64,000 nucleotides of DNA from Acanthornis magna (GCA_036785705.1 JAWUZG010000007.1:62001-126000); one strand, 5' to 3'; shown: positions 49,201 through 61,621, counted from the first letter of the stretch. Notes: generated from the sequence alone by a model not told the origin. Translations and numbers: made by a program.

Positions 49201-49774
49201 GATCTAAGGACACTTCAGGAGTCAGTCTGAGACACAGTAAATTCACAAGTTAAATTATTTGTAATTAGGTAGTGGAAGATAAGGATTCATAATCACAGGA
49301 ATATTTCTGAGAAAACAGAATTATGATAGATTCAATAGATTCTCCAAGAAAGGATACTTAAATGAAATTTAGGGTTTATGAGGTTATTGTTCTTGCTTGT
49401 CATTCTACAAGTGAATCTACAAAGCTTTATCAGGTTCAATATCACCTGTGTTCCTACTGATCAAGTTGACAAAAATGACAATGGTTCTAGAGGCAACAGA
49501 TATTTTTGTGGGCAGAATTTGAGAATTGGTGAATGAATTACTCACTAATTGGTGAGTGTAATACAGATGTAATCCACAATATCTAATCATGCTACAAGTG
49601 GTACAAAACTGTATACACGAAAACTGATGATTTTACAGAAGTATTCAAAAATTCACTTCTAAAACATATATTGAAATACATATTTTTATACCACTCTAAA
49701 AATGTGAAGCAATGCAATTAATTTATTTGTACTGTTGTTAGAGTTGTCTGTTCTTACTAAACAAGCATCCAATG

Positions 49775-49958
49775 TCAAGCACTGGAACAAACTGCCTGGG
49801 AAAGTTGTTGAATCACCGTCGCTGGAGGTATTTAGAAGAGGTACAGATACGGTGCTTAGGGACGTGGTTTAGTTGTAGACTTGACCATGTTAGGTTTTTG
49901 GTTGGACTCGATGACCGTAAGGGCTTTCCTCAACCTAGATGATTCTATGATTCTGTGA
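49775..49958 (+). mobile_element. CR1 LINE 3' end, 5'-truncated
   Basis: Starts in AAGCACTGGAACAAACTGCC and runs through GAATCACCGTCGCTGGAGGT, TTAGGGACGTGGTTTAGT and TGGACTCGATGACCGTAA to ATGATTCTATGATTCTGTGA. This is a well preserved CR1 3' end of about 185 bp. It has no coding capacity. Confidence 0.92.
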
Positions 49959-50293
49959 AACATATTAAATAATCTCTTGTGATAAGTGAAGAAGTTGATT
50001 TTGTTGAATGGCTACATGTGATCTTTGCACTGTTCACAAGCCTATCAGCCTCCAAGTAACAAAATTTGGAGTTCACAAATAAAATAATAGTGAGAATGGG
50101 ATAATAACTCTGCTTTTATTAGCCATCAGTCTTGTCTCTAAGTCTGAGAAGCTCTAAAAATATTATGGGAAACATGCATTCTTTGTCATTTACTCATCAC
50201 GACTACAGTGCAGACATGCAGCTGTCTGCAGATTAAAATCTGAGCAACAGCGATGAGTTCCTCTGCAACAACAACACCCCAACTATTTCAGTA
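49959..50293. other. AT-rich non-coding spacer between two CR1 copies
   Basis: Nothing recognisable. It separates a plus-strand and a minus-strand CR1 copy, so the two 3' ends face each other. Confidence 0.6.
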
Positions 50294-50295
50294 TT

Positions 50296-51010
50296 GGATT
50301 CACAGAATAACCTGAATTGGAAAGAGCCTAAGAGGATCATAGAAATCCTACTCCTGGCCCTACACACAACAGCCCAAAGAATCACAACATGTACCTGAGT
50401 GCGTTGTGCAAACACTTCCTGAACTGTCAGGCCCCGTGCTGTGACCACTTCCCTGGAGAGCTGTTCCAGTGCCCAAACCCTCTGGGTGAACAACTTTTTC
50501 TAATATCCAACCTAAATGTTCCCTGACTCAATTCAGGCCATTCCCTTGGGTCCTGTCACTGGTCACCACAGAAAGAAATCAGTTTCTGTCTCTCATCTTT
50601 CCCTCATGAAGAAGTTGCAGACTGCAGTGAGGTCTCCCCTCAGTCTCCTCCTCTCCAGGTTGAACAGACCAAGTCACCTCAGCCACTCCTCATATGACTT
50701 CCCATCTGACCTTTACCATTCTCATCGCCCTCCTTTGGATACTCTCTCTATAGCTTAATGTCTTTTTATATTGTGGCACCCCAAACCTGCCCCAGCACTC
50801 GAGGTGAGGCTGCCCCAGTGCAGAGCAGAGTGGGACAATCCCCTCCCTTGCCCAGCTGGCGATGCTGTGCCTGATGTCCCCAGGACAGGGATGGCCCTCC
50901 TGGCTCCAGGGCACTGCTGACTCATGTTCCATTTACCACTGACCAGGACACTCAGGTTTTTCTGTGCAGGGCTGATCTCCAGCTTCTCATTCCCATGTCC
51001 ACACATCCGG
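50296..51010 (-). mobile_element. CR1 LINE 3' portion, minus strand, ~0.7 kb
   Basis: The plus strand begins GATTCACAGAATAACCTGAA and continues CCTGGCCCTACACACAACAG, CTTCCCTGGAGAGCTGTTCC, CTCAGTCTCCTCCTCTCCAG and AGCTGGCGATGCTGTGCCTG, the complement of a CR1 3' third. Minus-strand frames share blocks such as IRHSIASWAREGIV and PHLEC with the plus-strand CR1 at 13.0-13.25 kb, so both copies belong to the same or sister subfamilies. The element is 5'-truncated near 51010 and frame-broken. Confidence 0.92.
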
Positions 51011-54000
51011 AGACGAAATGTATTGAAGGAGTGAGATTCAGGTGAGTAAAAGTGCATGTACAACGCATTTATGCAGCGAGCTATAATCTCAGAGATCGCA
51101 TGCCTGCACTTTCTTAGATCTAATTATGGAATTGAAAATACATCTAAAGCATGGACATGAGTTCGGAGAACCTAGAGTGCCTCAAAAAATGCTAGTGGAA
51201 AAATGAATACAAAATCAAAAGCAGAACAGAGAAAGAAGTATAATTAAGAACTTAACTATCCTAATAATCCTTAATATTTAACAGTTATATGGAAGAAAGC
51301 AGCCATGAGAAAGTGCTGTGTGATGGACAGTGAAAATTCAAAATTCACTGTTAATAAATGCCTAGTGCAGTTAGCACAGAAAAAGAGGTTCATTTTCTCT
51401 ACACCATGCAGTTGCACAAAGAAAGACACTGAATTTGCACTTCAAATGAAAAGCTCTCTTCATTTCAGTAAAAAAGAGCTCACTTCAAAACCATGATTAA
51501 TCAAAATAATATCCAGATGTTTTGGATCCAGACTCTGGGAATATAAGGTGGGAAGCATTTTTTTAGGCTTTTCTGGGTTTTAGGAGAAATATGACAATTA
51601 TAAAGACTTTACCATATTGCTGATGAATGACAAAATTGCTGTACTAATCTTTACAAATATCACTATGTCTAAGATAACATTATTCCTGAATCCTTTCATG
51701 TATGTCTTGGAGGCTCCATAAAGTTTTCATAAACTTCATTTACGTTTTTTGAGGTATTCTGTCACAATAGATGTTATGATTTAATTTCCTAGAGAGTTTG
51801 TGCATTGCTTCACCCCTCTTCCTTTTTCCAACATTTATGTGCTTTTCCTCCTCCTAGTCCTATCTGTTGATCATACTGTGGTGTCACCCTAATGAAACTC
51901 TTTCTTCATGGAATCTTACCTCACTTCCAGTTGGAATTCCTTTTACACTGACATATTTGTATCTGTGGAAAAAATTCCACAGATTTTTACAATGCTAATT
52001 TAAACTCAAAAAGGGAAGTGTGTCATCACAGACACAGCTCTTCATCTTTGGTTTTGGGGTAGCATACTGAAAAGTACTTTTTCAAATGTAAACTTAATGT
52101 AATTCTTCCTCTATGCTGAAAGAAAGTGATAAGTGGTTGAATACAAAAATTCATCTGCATGCAGGCACACTCTCATACCAAATCACTGCTATTACACTGT
52201 CAATCTAAATTAGGGCACCTGACATTAAAGTTAGGTGATTTTGTTTGCACTTTCTTGCAGCATTAGAAATGGCAGATGCAGGATTATTAGCATACAGAAC
52301 TAATCTGCTCTCTCAAATGCCCATGAAGAAGATAGAAAAGCCATATTTAAATAATACAAAATAGCAGAAAAGAGAGACTGTGTCTTTTGCTAAAGATATT
52401 AAAAAAGAACTTGTAATTTTCATTATGATAATGACAGCATAAGTTAGATTTCTGTTGTGGTTTTTTTATGTGGGTGTTTTTTCCTGCTAAATATATTTAA
52501 AGTTTTGTCATTTGAATCACAGCCTCAGTTAGTCCTTCATAGGAAAAATAGCCAGTTAACAAATTGAGGGGGGCATTCTTAGGCTCATCACTCAACTACC
52601 TTTTGACATGTGATACTTTTTAACTAAAAAATGTTTAGTGCACTTCTGTGCAATTTCTCATCCATTTTATTGGAAGAAGATTTAATAAACAACTACTTTC
52701 TTTGCGTAACTTACCAAAAACCCAGAACAGTTGCAGTAATAATAATATGATAGATGAAGTGTAAATATATGATATTGTTACAATGATTGTTATTATTGTT
52801 ATGATATTGAACTTGCACTTCCATTATAACATATAAAGACCTTTTAAGGTATTAAGTCCAAAAATTTCAGTTTTAAAACATACTAAATTAGCATGGTGAG
52901 AAACCTCTGCATACTTTAAAGGCCACTTCACCCCTTGGAACAGCATTTGGCACAATTTAGATGAGTTTGGAAACTTTCTGATTAAAGATTTCCTGAACCA
53001 CGTGTTGTCCATCTCTTCCCATTTTGTGTGCTGATGCAACTTTATTTCTGCAGTATCATTTCTTTCCCATCTGCCCTTCTCAAGTGGGCAAGCTCACTCT
53101 ACATCAGTATTTTAGTATATAGTCATTGAAACAATATAAAATTTCATTACAAGGCTTGAGATCTGGCTTCTGATAATTAATTAATTAGCTGAACTATAAT
53201 AATTAATTGAATGAATGCTTACATAACTACATTCATTTGAGGATTGTACGGAAAAGTATTTGTTTGTTACTGTGAGATAATTAAGTAAGATTAAGGAGAT
53301 TGTAATTAACATCAGGGATATCACTAACCAGATTAGGACAGCAGAGCACATCCTTGGAGAGTAGAAATCAGCTGCAAAGAATACATGATCCTGATACATG
53401 AAAAGAAAGAGATTTTTGGTTTAATTAGTTTTTTTCTGAACTTTAATGGTTAAAACTGCCAGCTGTGATCAAATATCCTTCCTAGCAGATTCTCTTGGGG
53501 AAAACGCTTTGATAATAAGTTGCTTAAAATCTAATGTAAATAAGATAAAAGTAGTGAATGTAGCAAAAGATTAACAAGGAATGACAGTATACATATACAT
53601 GAATTACCTGCTCATTAGATGACACTGAAAAATAGGGGGAAAAGTGAAGAGGATGTGTATGAAAATGTGTGATGTGTATGAAAATATGGATTGTGAAGGG
53701 GACTTAATCGTCATGGAAGAAGCAATGTGTTTAATGAAACACCTGGTCTCAGGATGTCATGGAAAGCAACATTTATTTTTTTTTTAAGAGAGGGTGTGGG
53801 TAGGCATAAATGTTATTGCTTTTGCTCTGTAAGCATAAACAAGCCTACCCCATAAAGGAGTGATTTTGATAAACTCTCTCCTAGGCAAAAAGGACCAAAA
53901 AACGCACATAGGGTGGAGAGTTTAGAGGATGAGGAGCACTCTACAGAAAGTGAGGCTGTGAACTTACTGGGAAAAAGTCACGAGGTCAATACACATTTCC

Positions 54001-54845
54001 TAAGGCTGCTCACTGTTATAAGGTCACAGGGTCTCTATCAGAATAGAAGCTATATATGTACATTCGATAACTCAATAATGTTATCAATAAAACTACATAA
54101 AATATAAAGTATAAGTTTTCAGGATAAACCTCCCTCTACTGTATGATGCCTCAATATTTAAAAAACTTGGTCATTTTCTCTTGCGTTGCAGATGATAAAT
54201 AGGCCACAACAGCCATGATTTTATAAGTGCTGTGTAACAACTTAAAAACTATAGTCAGAAAAATTAAGACCTGTTGAATAAGAACAATCATAGAGAAATA
54301 ACTATGATGGTCCAGATCGTTCTATGAAAAGTTTTGAAGAAAAACTTGTAAACAATTAACTTCTAAGGAAAAAAATATTTAAAATAGAAGTTTAACTTAT
54401 TTTCTGTTTGCTTGTTTTCTATTTGCTTCTTCTCAAGATATGTGTTCAGTCTTGCCATCTGGCTGTTTTAGACATCCACATACTTGGGTGTTTTACTTTG
54501 CCACAGTCTGGCAAATTTCAGCCTGTCCAAAATAGGGCTGAATTTTTACACCAAAATAGGTGTAATAGCCCTTCAAGCTCCAAGGGCTATGTCAGACTTC
54601 AAGGTTCATTACCTCAGAGGATGTATCATCCCACTACCATCCCCAGCACTGCTCCTTGTGCTTTATTGGAAAGTTCAGAATCTACAGCCCTGAATTACTT
54701 AGCAAAAGTGATTGTGGCTCTCTGTCCCTGTATTCACAGCTGTTGTAACAGGGAACTGACAGTCACAGAGCAAAGCATGTGGCAATACAGACCACTGTAT
54801 AATTTTCTAGGTTGTGACAATGTCGTCACAAAGTGTCTGATGTAT
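51011..54845. other. AT-rich non-coding DNA with hairpin cluster at right
   Basis: No gene was recognised. A 15-base direct repeat GATGTGTATGAAAAT occurs at 53652-53666 and 53671-53685 (period 19). Nested inverted repeats lie at 54535-54590. The 177-codon frame 54408-54941 has no recognisable domain and runs into transposon sequence at its end. Confidence 0.5.
54546..54590. repeat. Two adjacent inverted repeats (possible double hairpin)
   Basis: TTACACC (54546-54552) pairs with GGTGTAA (54559-54565). ATAGCCCTT (54565-54573) pairs exactly with AAGGGCTAT (54582-54590). GGGCT at 54535-54539 could alternatively pair with AGCCC at 54567-54571, giving two competing folds. Confidence 0.85.
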
Positions 54846-54849
54846 CTCC

Positions 54850-54915
54850 TGTCAGGTGAGAGGAGTGAGAGAAATGCCCTGGTGGGCACCTGGCACCAGG
54901 TTAACAAACCATTGA
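54850..54915 (+). mobile_element. Possible small ERVL LTR 3'-end fragment
   Basis: CAGGTGAGAGGAGTGAGAG and GGTGGGCACCTGGCACCAGG, followed by TTAACAAACCATT, resemble the 3' terminus of the ERVL-type LTR family also present at 20.1-21.1 kb on the opposite strand. It abuts or is inserted in the CR1 copy that follows. It is short and diverged, so the assignment is tentative. Confidence 0.4.
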
Positions 54916-55605
54916 CTCAGCAACACCACCTTCACCATTAGGCAATACCCCCTAAGTGCCACAGCCACAGGCTTTTTGGAACACTGTGAGGGATGTCAAT
55001 TCCACCAGTTTGCTCAGCAGTCAGTTCCAAACCCTGACCAGACTTTCAGTGAAGATATTTTCCCTAATATCTAATATAAACCTCCCCCGATGCAACTTAA
55101 GGCCATTTCCTGTTTTCCTGACACTGGAAGAGACCAACACCTCCCTGGCTACAGCCTCCTCTCAGGCAGGTGTAGAGAGCAGTAAGGTCACCCTGAGCCT
55201 CCTTTTCTCCAGGTTAAACACCGCCAGCTCCCTCAGCTGCTCCTCATCAAACTTCTGCTCCAGACCCTTCTCCTGGATTCTCCCACTCTGTCATCCTGCT
55301 TTGGACCCATTCCAGCACCTCAAAGCCTTTTTTGTTGTGAGAGGCCCAAAACTGAGCCCAGCAGTTGAGGTGTGGCCTCACGAGCACCAGCACAGCAGGA
55401 CAGTCACTGCCCTGGTCCTTCTGGCAGTGCAACCTTCAGGATGCTCTTGTCCTTCTTGGCCACCTGGGCACAACTGGCTCATGTTCAGCTGCTATTGACC
55501 AGCATCCCCAGGTCTTTTTCCACCTGGCAGCTTCCCAGCCGCTCTGCCCCCAGCCTGTAGTAGCACAGGGCTGTTGTGACCCAAGGGCAGCAGATCTCAA
55601 TACCC
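54908..55605 (-). mobile_element. CR1 LINE 3' portion, minus strand, ~0.7 kb
   Basis: The plus strand matches the complement of CR1 in order: CAGCAACACCACCTTCACCA, CCTAAGTGCCACAGCCACAG, CTTTCAGTGAAGATATTTTC, CTCCTTTTCTCCAGGTTAAA, TTCTTGGCCACCTGGGCACA and CCCAGGTCTTTTTCCACCTG, then CTGTTGTGACCCAAGGGCAG. The extreme 3' tail is missing and replaced by the LTR-like fragment at 54850-54915. Frames of 60-180 codons here on both strands are element shadows. Confidence 0.92.
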
Positions 55606-58600
55606 CAAAGACAATATGAATAAGTCATATCAGAAAATAGTAAATATATACTCATTGCAGAAAGCTGAAAATAAGATGTAAATACATGTATTTACATCAA
55701 TACATGTATATTACATCAATAAATATGATGTAAATACATAAAGATTACATATATAATATAAATATTAGACTTTGGTGTGGCATGACATTATATGAACAGT
55801 GGCAGAACTAATGGTGTGGCAGAATCTTTTCTAAAACTACTTTACATCAAATACTTGAAGAATTCTTTCCATTCAGTGTTATCTAGTCAATGAATTGTTG
55901 CCTGTTGCATTTTTAAATGGAAGGGGGCAAAATATGTTCTAGACATAGTGACATTAATTTGTCTCTATTGTGTCATTCTAATCTTTCTCTCAGATGAAGA
56001 ACTTATATAATTCAGGAGAAATCATAGCTCGCTTTTTAAGACAGGTTTTACACAAAAAGGGTTTACAATTGCTGTTTGATCTAAAGGGTAGAAAGAGAGT
56101 GTGGTCTAAAGAGAGAAAGGAATAAATCTTTGAGCAACATAATAGAACAAATAAGAGGAAAGTGGCAGATCATGGAAATTTGCACTTCCACCTGTCTAGA
56201 CAGGACCCACAGAGGGGAAACTCATGTGAAATGTAAACTGCCACTGCTGTAATTCTTTTAATAGAAGTTTTTCTGATGTCTGTCCAATAGCTTGAAGAAC
56301 ACGGATAAGTGGGGTATGATAACGATAGGAAAAAAGGGAACAACAACAACAGAAACCAAAATACTAGGAATTAAGTAGGGGGTTTTGTGAGAAAAGAAGA
56401 AAAAAGTATTTACCACAGCATGGAATCCAGTTTTAAAAGAGTATCTCTGAAAGCATGACACTGAATTGATTTCAAGTCTGTAAATAAATAAAGTAATTTT
56501 GAAAATTTGATGTAGACTCTGAAGTCTCAGTTAAATTTGCATCACAAATACATACCATATATGTGTAAAATATAGAAGGATTAATAAAGAAATTGAGATC
56601 CCTAACAAAAATAATAAAGCTACCTTTATTTAGACATCTTCAGCACAGGACTTCCTCTGTATTGACTGAAACCATGGTATTTAGGCTATAAATTAAATTA
56701 GTGCATTAAGGTATCACACATAAGCAAATCTATACCTTAACAGGCATTTACCCATTCTTTGCTTTACTCAGTTCTTGAAACACTAAAAGAACAATACAAT
56801 TTCTAATCAAGTAGGGATCTACCTTATCACTAGAATGACAGTCATAATTCAGTGCTTGTTTCTACGGAGTAATTAACTTGTACAGCATTCTTTTATTTCA
56901 TCACAGAGTCAGAAAGTCATGCCACAAGTATATCATTACTTTATATCGCTGGCATAATCTTTTTCCTGTTTAATTGCATTTTTCTAAAAGACATTCTGTC
57001 AACCCAAATCATTCTGAGATAAAGGCAGTTTTCCAACCCTTGTCTCAGATTCATTAGACAATATAGGTGTGCGTATTCTGGAGCTCCAGTAAAATGGTTT
57101 ATTCCATTACAGCTGGTATGTTTTCTATGTAAAAACATCATAGTGACATGATAATAAAATGAAACATGACAGTGGCAAAAGCAAGCAGTCACTTCAATAG
57201 TGGTCAGTGTTCTGTTGATAATAAGACAGTTGGGCACACCAGTAATTTTCTAATAATGGCATGTTTGTGCAGCCTATATGTTCTCAACTACTTAAGGTAA
57301 ATTATGCTCTTATAATTATAATCTTTAAAGCATGTGTGACATTTGTTAATTTTTTCCAAAGTAATGGTTAAACAGATGAGTAGTGTAGCAAGCAAACTCC
57401 TTAGAAACAGGCAATAAAATTTCATCAATGGAGTCTGGATTTTTTTCACTCCTTGATGAGAGGTAGGAGGGAAACAGCTGCAAAGTAACAGATAAATTCA
57501 TACACAATGCATTTGAATCACCAATTTTATTGCTGATGCATATAAAGATAGGAAGGGTTTACTTGGAAATAGACCACAGTCTGAAGGATCAGGAAACCTA
57601 TATTTGAAGTGATTCGAGACTGCTGCTGACCTGCTTTGCAATTAGAAAGTCACTTTCCTTCTCTTCCCTTCAGCATCTCTTGTCACTTGGGCAAGCTTCA
57701 GCTGCCTAAGTAAAAGTCATTTGAGACTCCCTAGAGTATTTCTCTTGGCTTGCAAAAGGACAGGTTTATGACAAGATCTGAGTGAATTCTGCCAGCTCCA
57801 TGCTGATATCTGAGATGCACCAATATGTCTTAATGACATCTGTGTTAAGGCAGCAGCAATGAGCCTTAGCTTTGTTTGAGAATCCTGTGTACTGTTACAA
57901 CAATATATCTACGTGACTTATACTGGAATATACACAGTAGCTTTTCTGGCAAGAAGTAATGAAAATCACGAGGACAGGCTTTCCATAAATGAAAAGTGAT
58001 TTGTTGTGTTAAAAATTTGTGTAGTTTCCACTTACCCACTAATAATATCCTGCAGTCAGAAATCCATATACAAAAGAAGGGTCATTAAGTCTCATAAAGT
58101 ATTAATTATTTTATTAATGAAGTGGCAGAAAACAACTAACTTCCAGAAATCAAAGTTTTCTGCTCTAGGGGTTTGACAGAAAAGAAGGAGCCTGGATTTT
58201 GTCTGTGTGGAGGAGATTTTTGTATCTTTTTCCTGTAATCAATTTGTTTCGTGAAATAAAATCAGAAAAAAAATCTTTATCTAGGCAATTTTTAAAATAA
58301 GACTTACTCAATATTTAGCAAGCAGTCTCACTTGAAAATTTCTTTTCAAAAATAAACATTTTCCTTTTAAATAGACATTTTTGCCATGTGTGTCCTCACA
58401 AGGACCTTGTTATTACATTGTTGCTCATTTTTCCTTAGGACAGGGTTACATATACAAATTTTTGGTCCTTTTATTAAGCATAAACTGTCACCTTTCTCCC
58501 ACTGTGTGTTTTGGAACAATAAACCATTTTTCTCCTCCCCATGTTGATCCTCCTGTATCCAAAGCCATTGATATTTTCATCCAAAGAATTTATCACAGAG

Positions 58601-60428
58601 GGAAAATACTATATATCAAGATAGACATGCTTCTTTTTTCTTGCAGATCATGTATGTGGCCTTTAAGCTTGGGAGAATCACAAAGCAAAGCTGAACAGCT
58701 CTGCCAGCCTGGCGTCTCACAAGGTGGTGCTTCTGCTCTGGGAAAAGACACAGAAGCACATCCATGAACATTTTATGTATCACTAAGATATTTTCAACTG
58801 GGTACACTTTTGAATTATTTTGAATGTACATATTACCTTTCTATCCAGGATTCTGTATTAATAAGGCAACCTTCAGGGGAAAAAAAAATTTAAAAAAAAT
58901 TAAAAAAGGAAAAATCATTCTGACAGTATATCAACACTAAAAAATCCTTCGCTGCTCCCTTTGTAAAAGAAGTTATTCCAGATGATCAGATCAGAGTTGC
59001 GTTTTCTTATTCCTTATCTCTGAGTTGTGATCTCACAAAATACAGAATAAACCCAAAATCTTTCAATACTGAGGCACTTGAAAATTATCTGTATCAGGGA
59101 TACTGTATTATCTCACACTATTTTAAAGGCAGTTCAGCAGCTGACTTACTTGATTATAGAAACTGGCTTTTTTCTATACGTCTGTCACTTGAGATTTGAG
59201 TACGCAATCTACCTATGTTACTCTTTACTTTTACTAAACATAGATAAAATTTTTTTAATGTAAAATAGTGTATACCTTCTTATTCACAGATCTCTACCCT
59301 ATATATTGCATACTGCCTTGTTCATTGGTATACAGTGTTTTATTTTACGAGAATATCTTTCTAAGAGTCCAACAATGACCATAATGTGGATCTTTAGTCC
59401 TCCTCATATCTTAGATAGGTGAATTTGCTTTTGTAGAATATCTTGAGAAAAAATTACTGCATCCAATTATTAATGTGGAAACTTGTAGAAACTACAGTAC
59501 CTCTAAACTACATCTGTTTCAAAGCCCTTTCTGCTTTTAGCTAAGAAAAACATTTTACTTATTCACTAAGCTTTAAGAGGGTTTTCAAGGTGATGTACTG
59601 ATACAAGATTTTGGTGGAGGAAGATGAACAATATAGGCAGAATCTCTAAAGGGCCCCCAGCTCATGTTCTTGATATTGGCTGTGGATATTGAGGGAGCTA
59701 CATTCCTTTCCATTTTGCAGTGATTTACACAGTTAATGAGCTGGCAGAGCAGTCAGGATATTTTTAATTTTTTCCTTTACATTCTGAACTTAAAACAATG
59801 GAAAGTCAACTTTTAATTTTTTGCACTGTTGTTTACGTTATGTCATCAAACAACTAGTAAATGTCCCATAAGTGCATGAAAGCATTAAGTGATTAGCATC
59901 ATGAAGTGTTGATGGTAATAGTAGGGAATGAGGAAAATAAACAGCTAAGTTGAAAAACAAAGAATACAGAGATGTCAATCAGAGCTGGAGAAGAAAAATC
60001 CCTTTAACTGGTAATCATGATCATTACTATTTGATTGTGCACATCAGAAGCAAACAAGAGCACCCACATTTTTAGATTCTTCTAATATAAGCAGATTTCT
60101 TACTGCTGTAGAATTCTCAGTGATAATTCTGTACAGTGGGAGAAAGCTGGTACAGCTATTTCTAGATTATAAAGTATTCAGATCCAAAAAAGTTTAAGGT
60201 ACTGCCTGTCAGTCACAGAAGGATGAGCAGAAAACAGCCAGCAACAAAACAGGTTCATCAAGAGAACATCCTGTTACATCACTCTTTCACAAAAGAGGTG
60301 GTGGTACAACGTGGTGGTACACAGACAAAATGAAATCACAATTAAAGAAATATAAAATTGTATGCAACAATTTTCTCATTAAAATTTTTCAATAGGCCAC
60401 TGTTAAAACAGAAAAATGTACTGAGCAA
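55606..60428. other. AT-rich non-coding DNA
   Basis: Contains a 24-bp perfect palindrome at 55675-55698. No exon, RNA gene or further transposon was recognised. The 128-codon frame at 58381-58767 and the minus frame at 56941-57237 show no known domain. Confidence 0.5.
55675..55698. repeat. Perfect 24-bp palindrome
   Basis: The half-site GATGTAAATACA is followed at once by its exact complement TGTATTTACATC. Half-site copies recur just downstream (GATGTAAATACAT at 55727-55739, TACATCAATA at 55693-55702 and 55711-55720), making a small palindrome-rich cluster. Confidence 0.95.
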
Positions 60429-60940
60429 GATTCACAGAATGACAGAATGGTTGGGGTTGGAAGGGACCTCAGGAGTTCATACAGTGCACCTCTCCTGTTA
60501 ATGCACAGCCACCTCCAGGTACTTGCTCAGGGTGGGCTTTTTATCCATACCGATTTTTTATATCTCCCAGGATGAAGTTTCCAACACCACTCTGGGCAAC
60601 ATGTGTCAGTGTTCAAGTCATTGTCACAGTGAAAAAATGTTTCCTGACATCAGTGGGAACCTCCTGCCCTTCAGGTTGTGCCCATTGCCTCTGGCCACCA
60701 CTGAAAGCAGCCTGGCTCCCTCTCCTCTTTGTACCCAGTATGTATTTACATATTGATAAAAACCTCTCTGACCCTTCTCTTCTCCAGGCTGCATAATCCC
60801 ATCTCTCTTAGCTTTTCATAATAGCAGACACACCTAAACATGTCTGTTTCTCTTCATTGGAATTTCTTCGGTATGTCCTTGTCTCCACAGTTCTTGGGGG
60901 TCTGTCCTGAATTTTCTATATTCCAGCAGCTGCCAAGCCC
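60429..60940 (-). mobile_element. CR1 LINE 3' portion, minus strand
   Basis: The plus strand begins GATTCACAGAATGACAGAAT and GGGGTTGGAAGGGACCTCAG. It then shows ACCTCCTGCCCTTCAGGTTG, GTGCCCATTGCCTCTGGCC, AAGCAGCCTGGCTCCCTCTC and CTTCTCTTCTCCAGGCTGCA, as expected for the complement of a CR1 3' end. Internal sequence at 60540-60600 is diverged. The copy is 5'-truncated near 60940 and non-coding. Confidence 0.88.
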
Positions 60941-61621
60941 TTGAACAGCTTTTAGCATTTTCCAACCACAAGATCCTTAAGGAATACCACCGATTTGTCT
61001 CAAACTCACCCTGCAGCTGTAAGCATCCTTTGTCTGTCTCCAGAAAGAAAACTGCAAATAAGTTTTCTACCTATCCCTCTAGTTAAGACTGAATAGCCAA
61101 GTGTTTGTGAAGAATCAGCTATTCTTGGAAGATTATAGGTTGCTGACAGTTATCATAATAATAATAAAAAAAGAGGATTGCTGCCATTGTCCTCCTTTCT
61201 GAAGAAAAAAATAGGCCATGCAGGCCAGGTTAGACAGGCGCATACTAGAGAGAGAATCTTCTTTGGGCAGAGTGAGTATCAGATTCTGTTTCTTTTGGTT
61301 TATAGTTACAAAATCTGTCATTCAGAGGGGCTTACATGTGTCTGCTGGTGAGAGAAGTGTCACAGGTTGTAATTGATCACACGATCAGTCTCTGTATCTG
61401 GTCAATTATGCAGCAGTGTTTTATGTATATCAGCCAACCAACAACAGCATCAGGGAACATCAGCAACCAGAGAGTAAAGGAAAATTACTAAATTTGGTAG
61501 AGGATGTGAATTAATTGCCTTCATTTAATTATCAATACCCCTAGTAGAAGTAAAATGATCCATATGTATGTAGTTTACTTACCTACTTAGTTAAAGCAGC
61601 ATTTCTTTCTATGTCCACAGT
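60941..61621. other. AT-rich non-coding DNA
   Basis: Nothing recognisable between the CR1 copy and the following LTR. Confidence 0.55.

Larger units (their letters stand above)
37230..49770. other. Long AT-rich non-coding stretch
   Basis: About 12.5 kb with no recognisable exon, RNA gene, LTR or CR1. It holds small simple repeats: (AATCTA)n near 38106-38124, T-rich/GTTT tracts near 39860-39906, (TTTA)n at 40155-40177 and poly-T near 43029-43040. Two clear inverted repeats lie at 44017-44042 and 46165-46224. Frames such as 43409-43720 (103 codons) show no domain or homology I know. Confidence 0.5.

Noticed and set aside
54408..54941. 177-codon plus-strand open frame
   Set aside because: No recognisable domain, no promoter or splice context, and its end runs through LTR-like and CR1 sequence. 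It is likely a chance frame.
54956..55498. 180-codon plus-strand open frame
   Set aside because: It is antisense translation of the CR1 copy at 54908-55605.
58381..58767. 128-codon plus-strand frame, considered as a possible exon
   Set aside because: No domain, no clear flanking splice signals in a consistent phase and no similarity I recognise.
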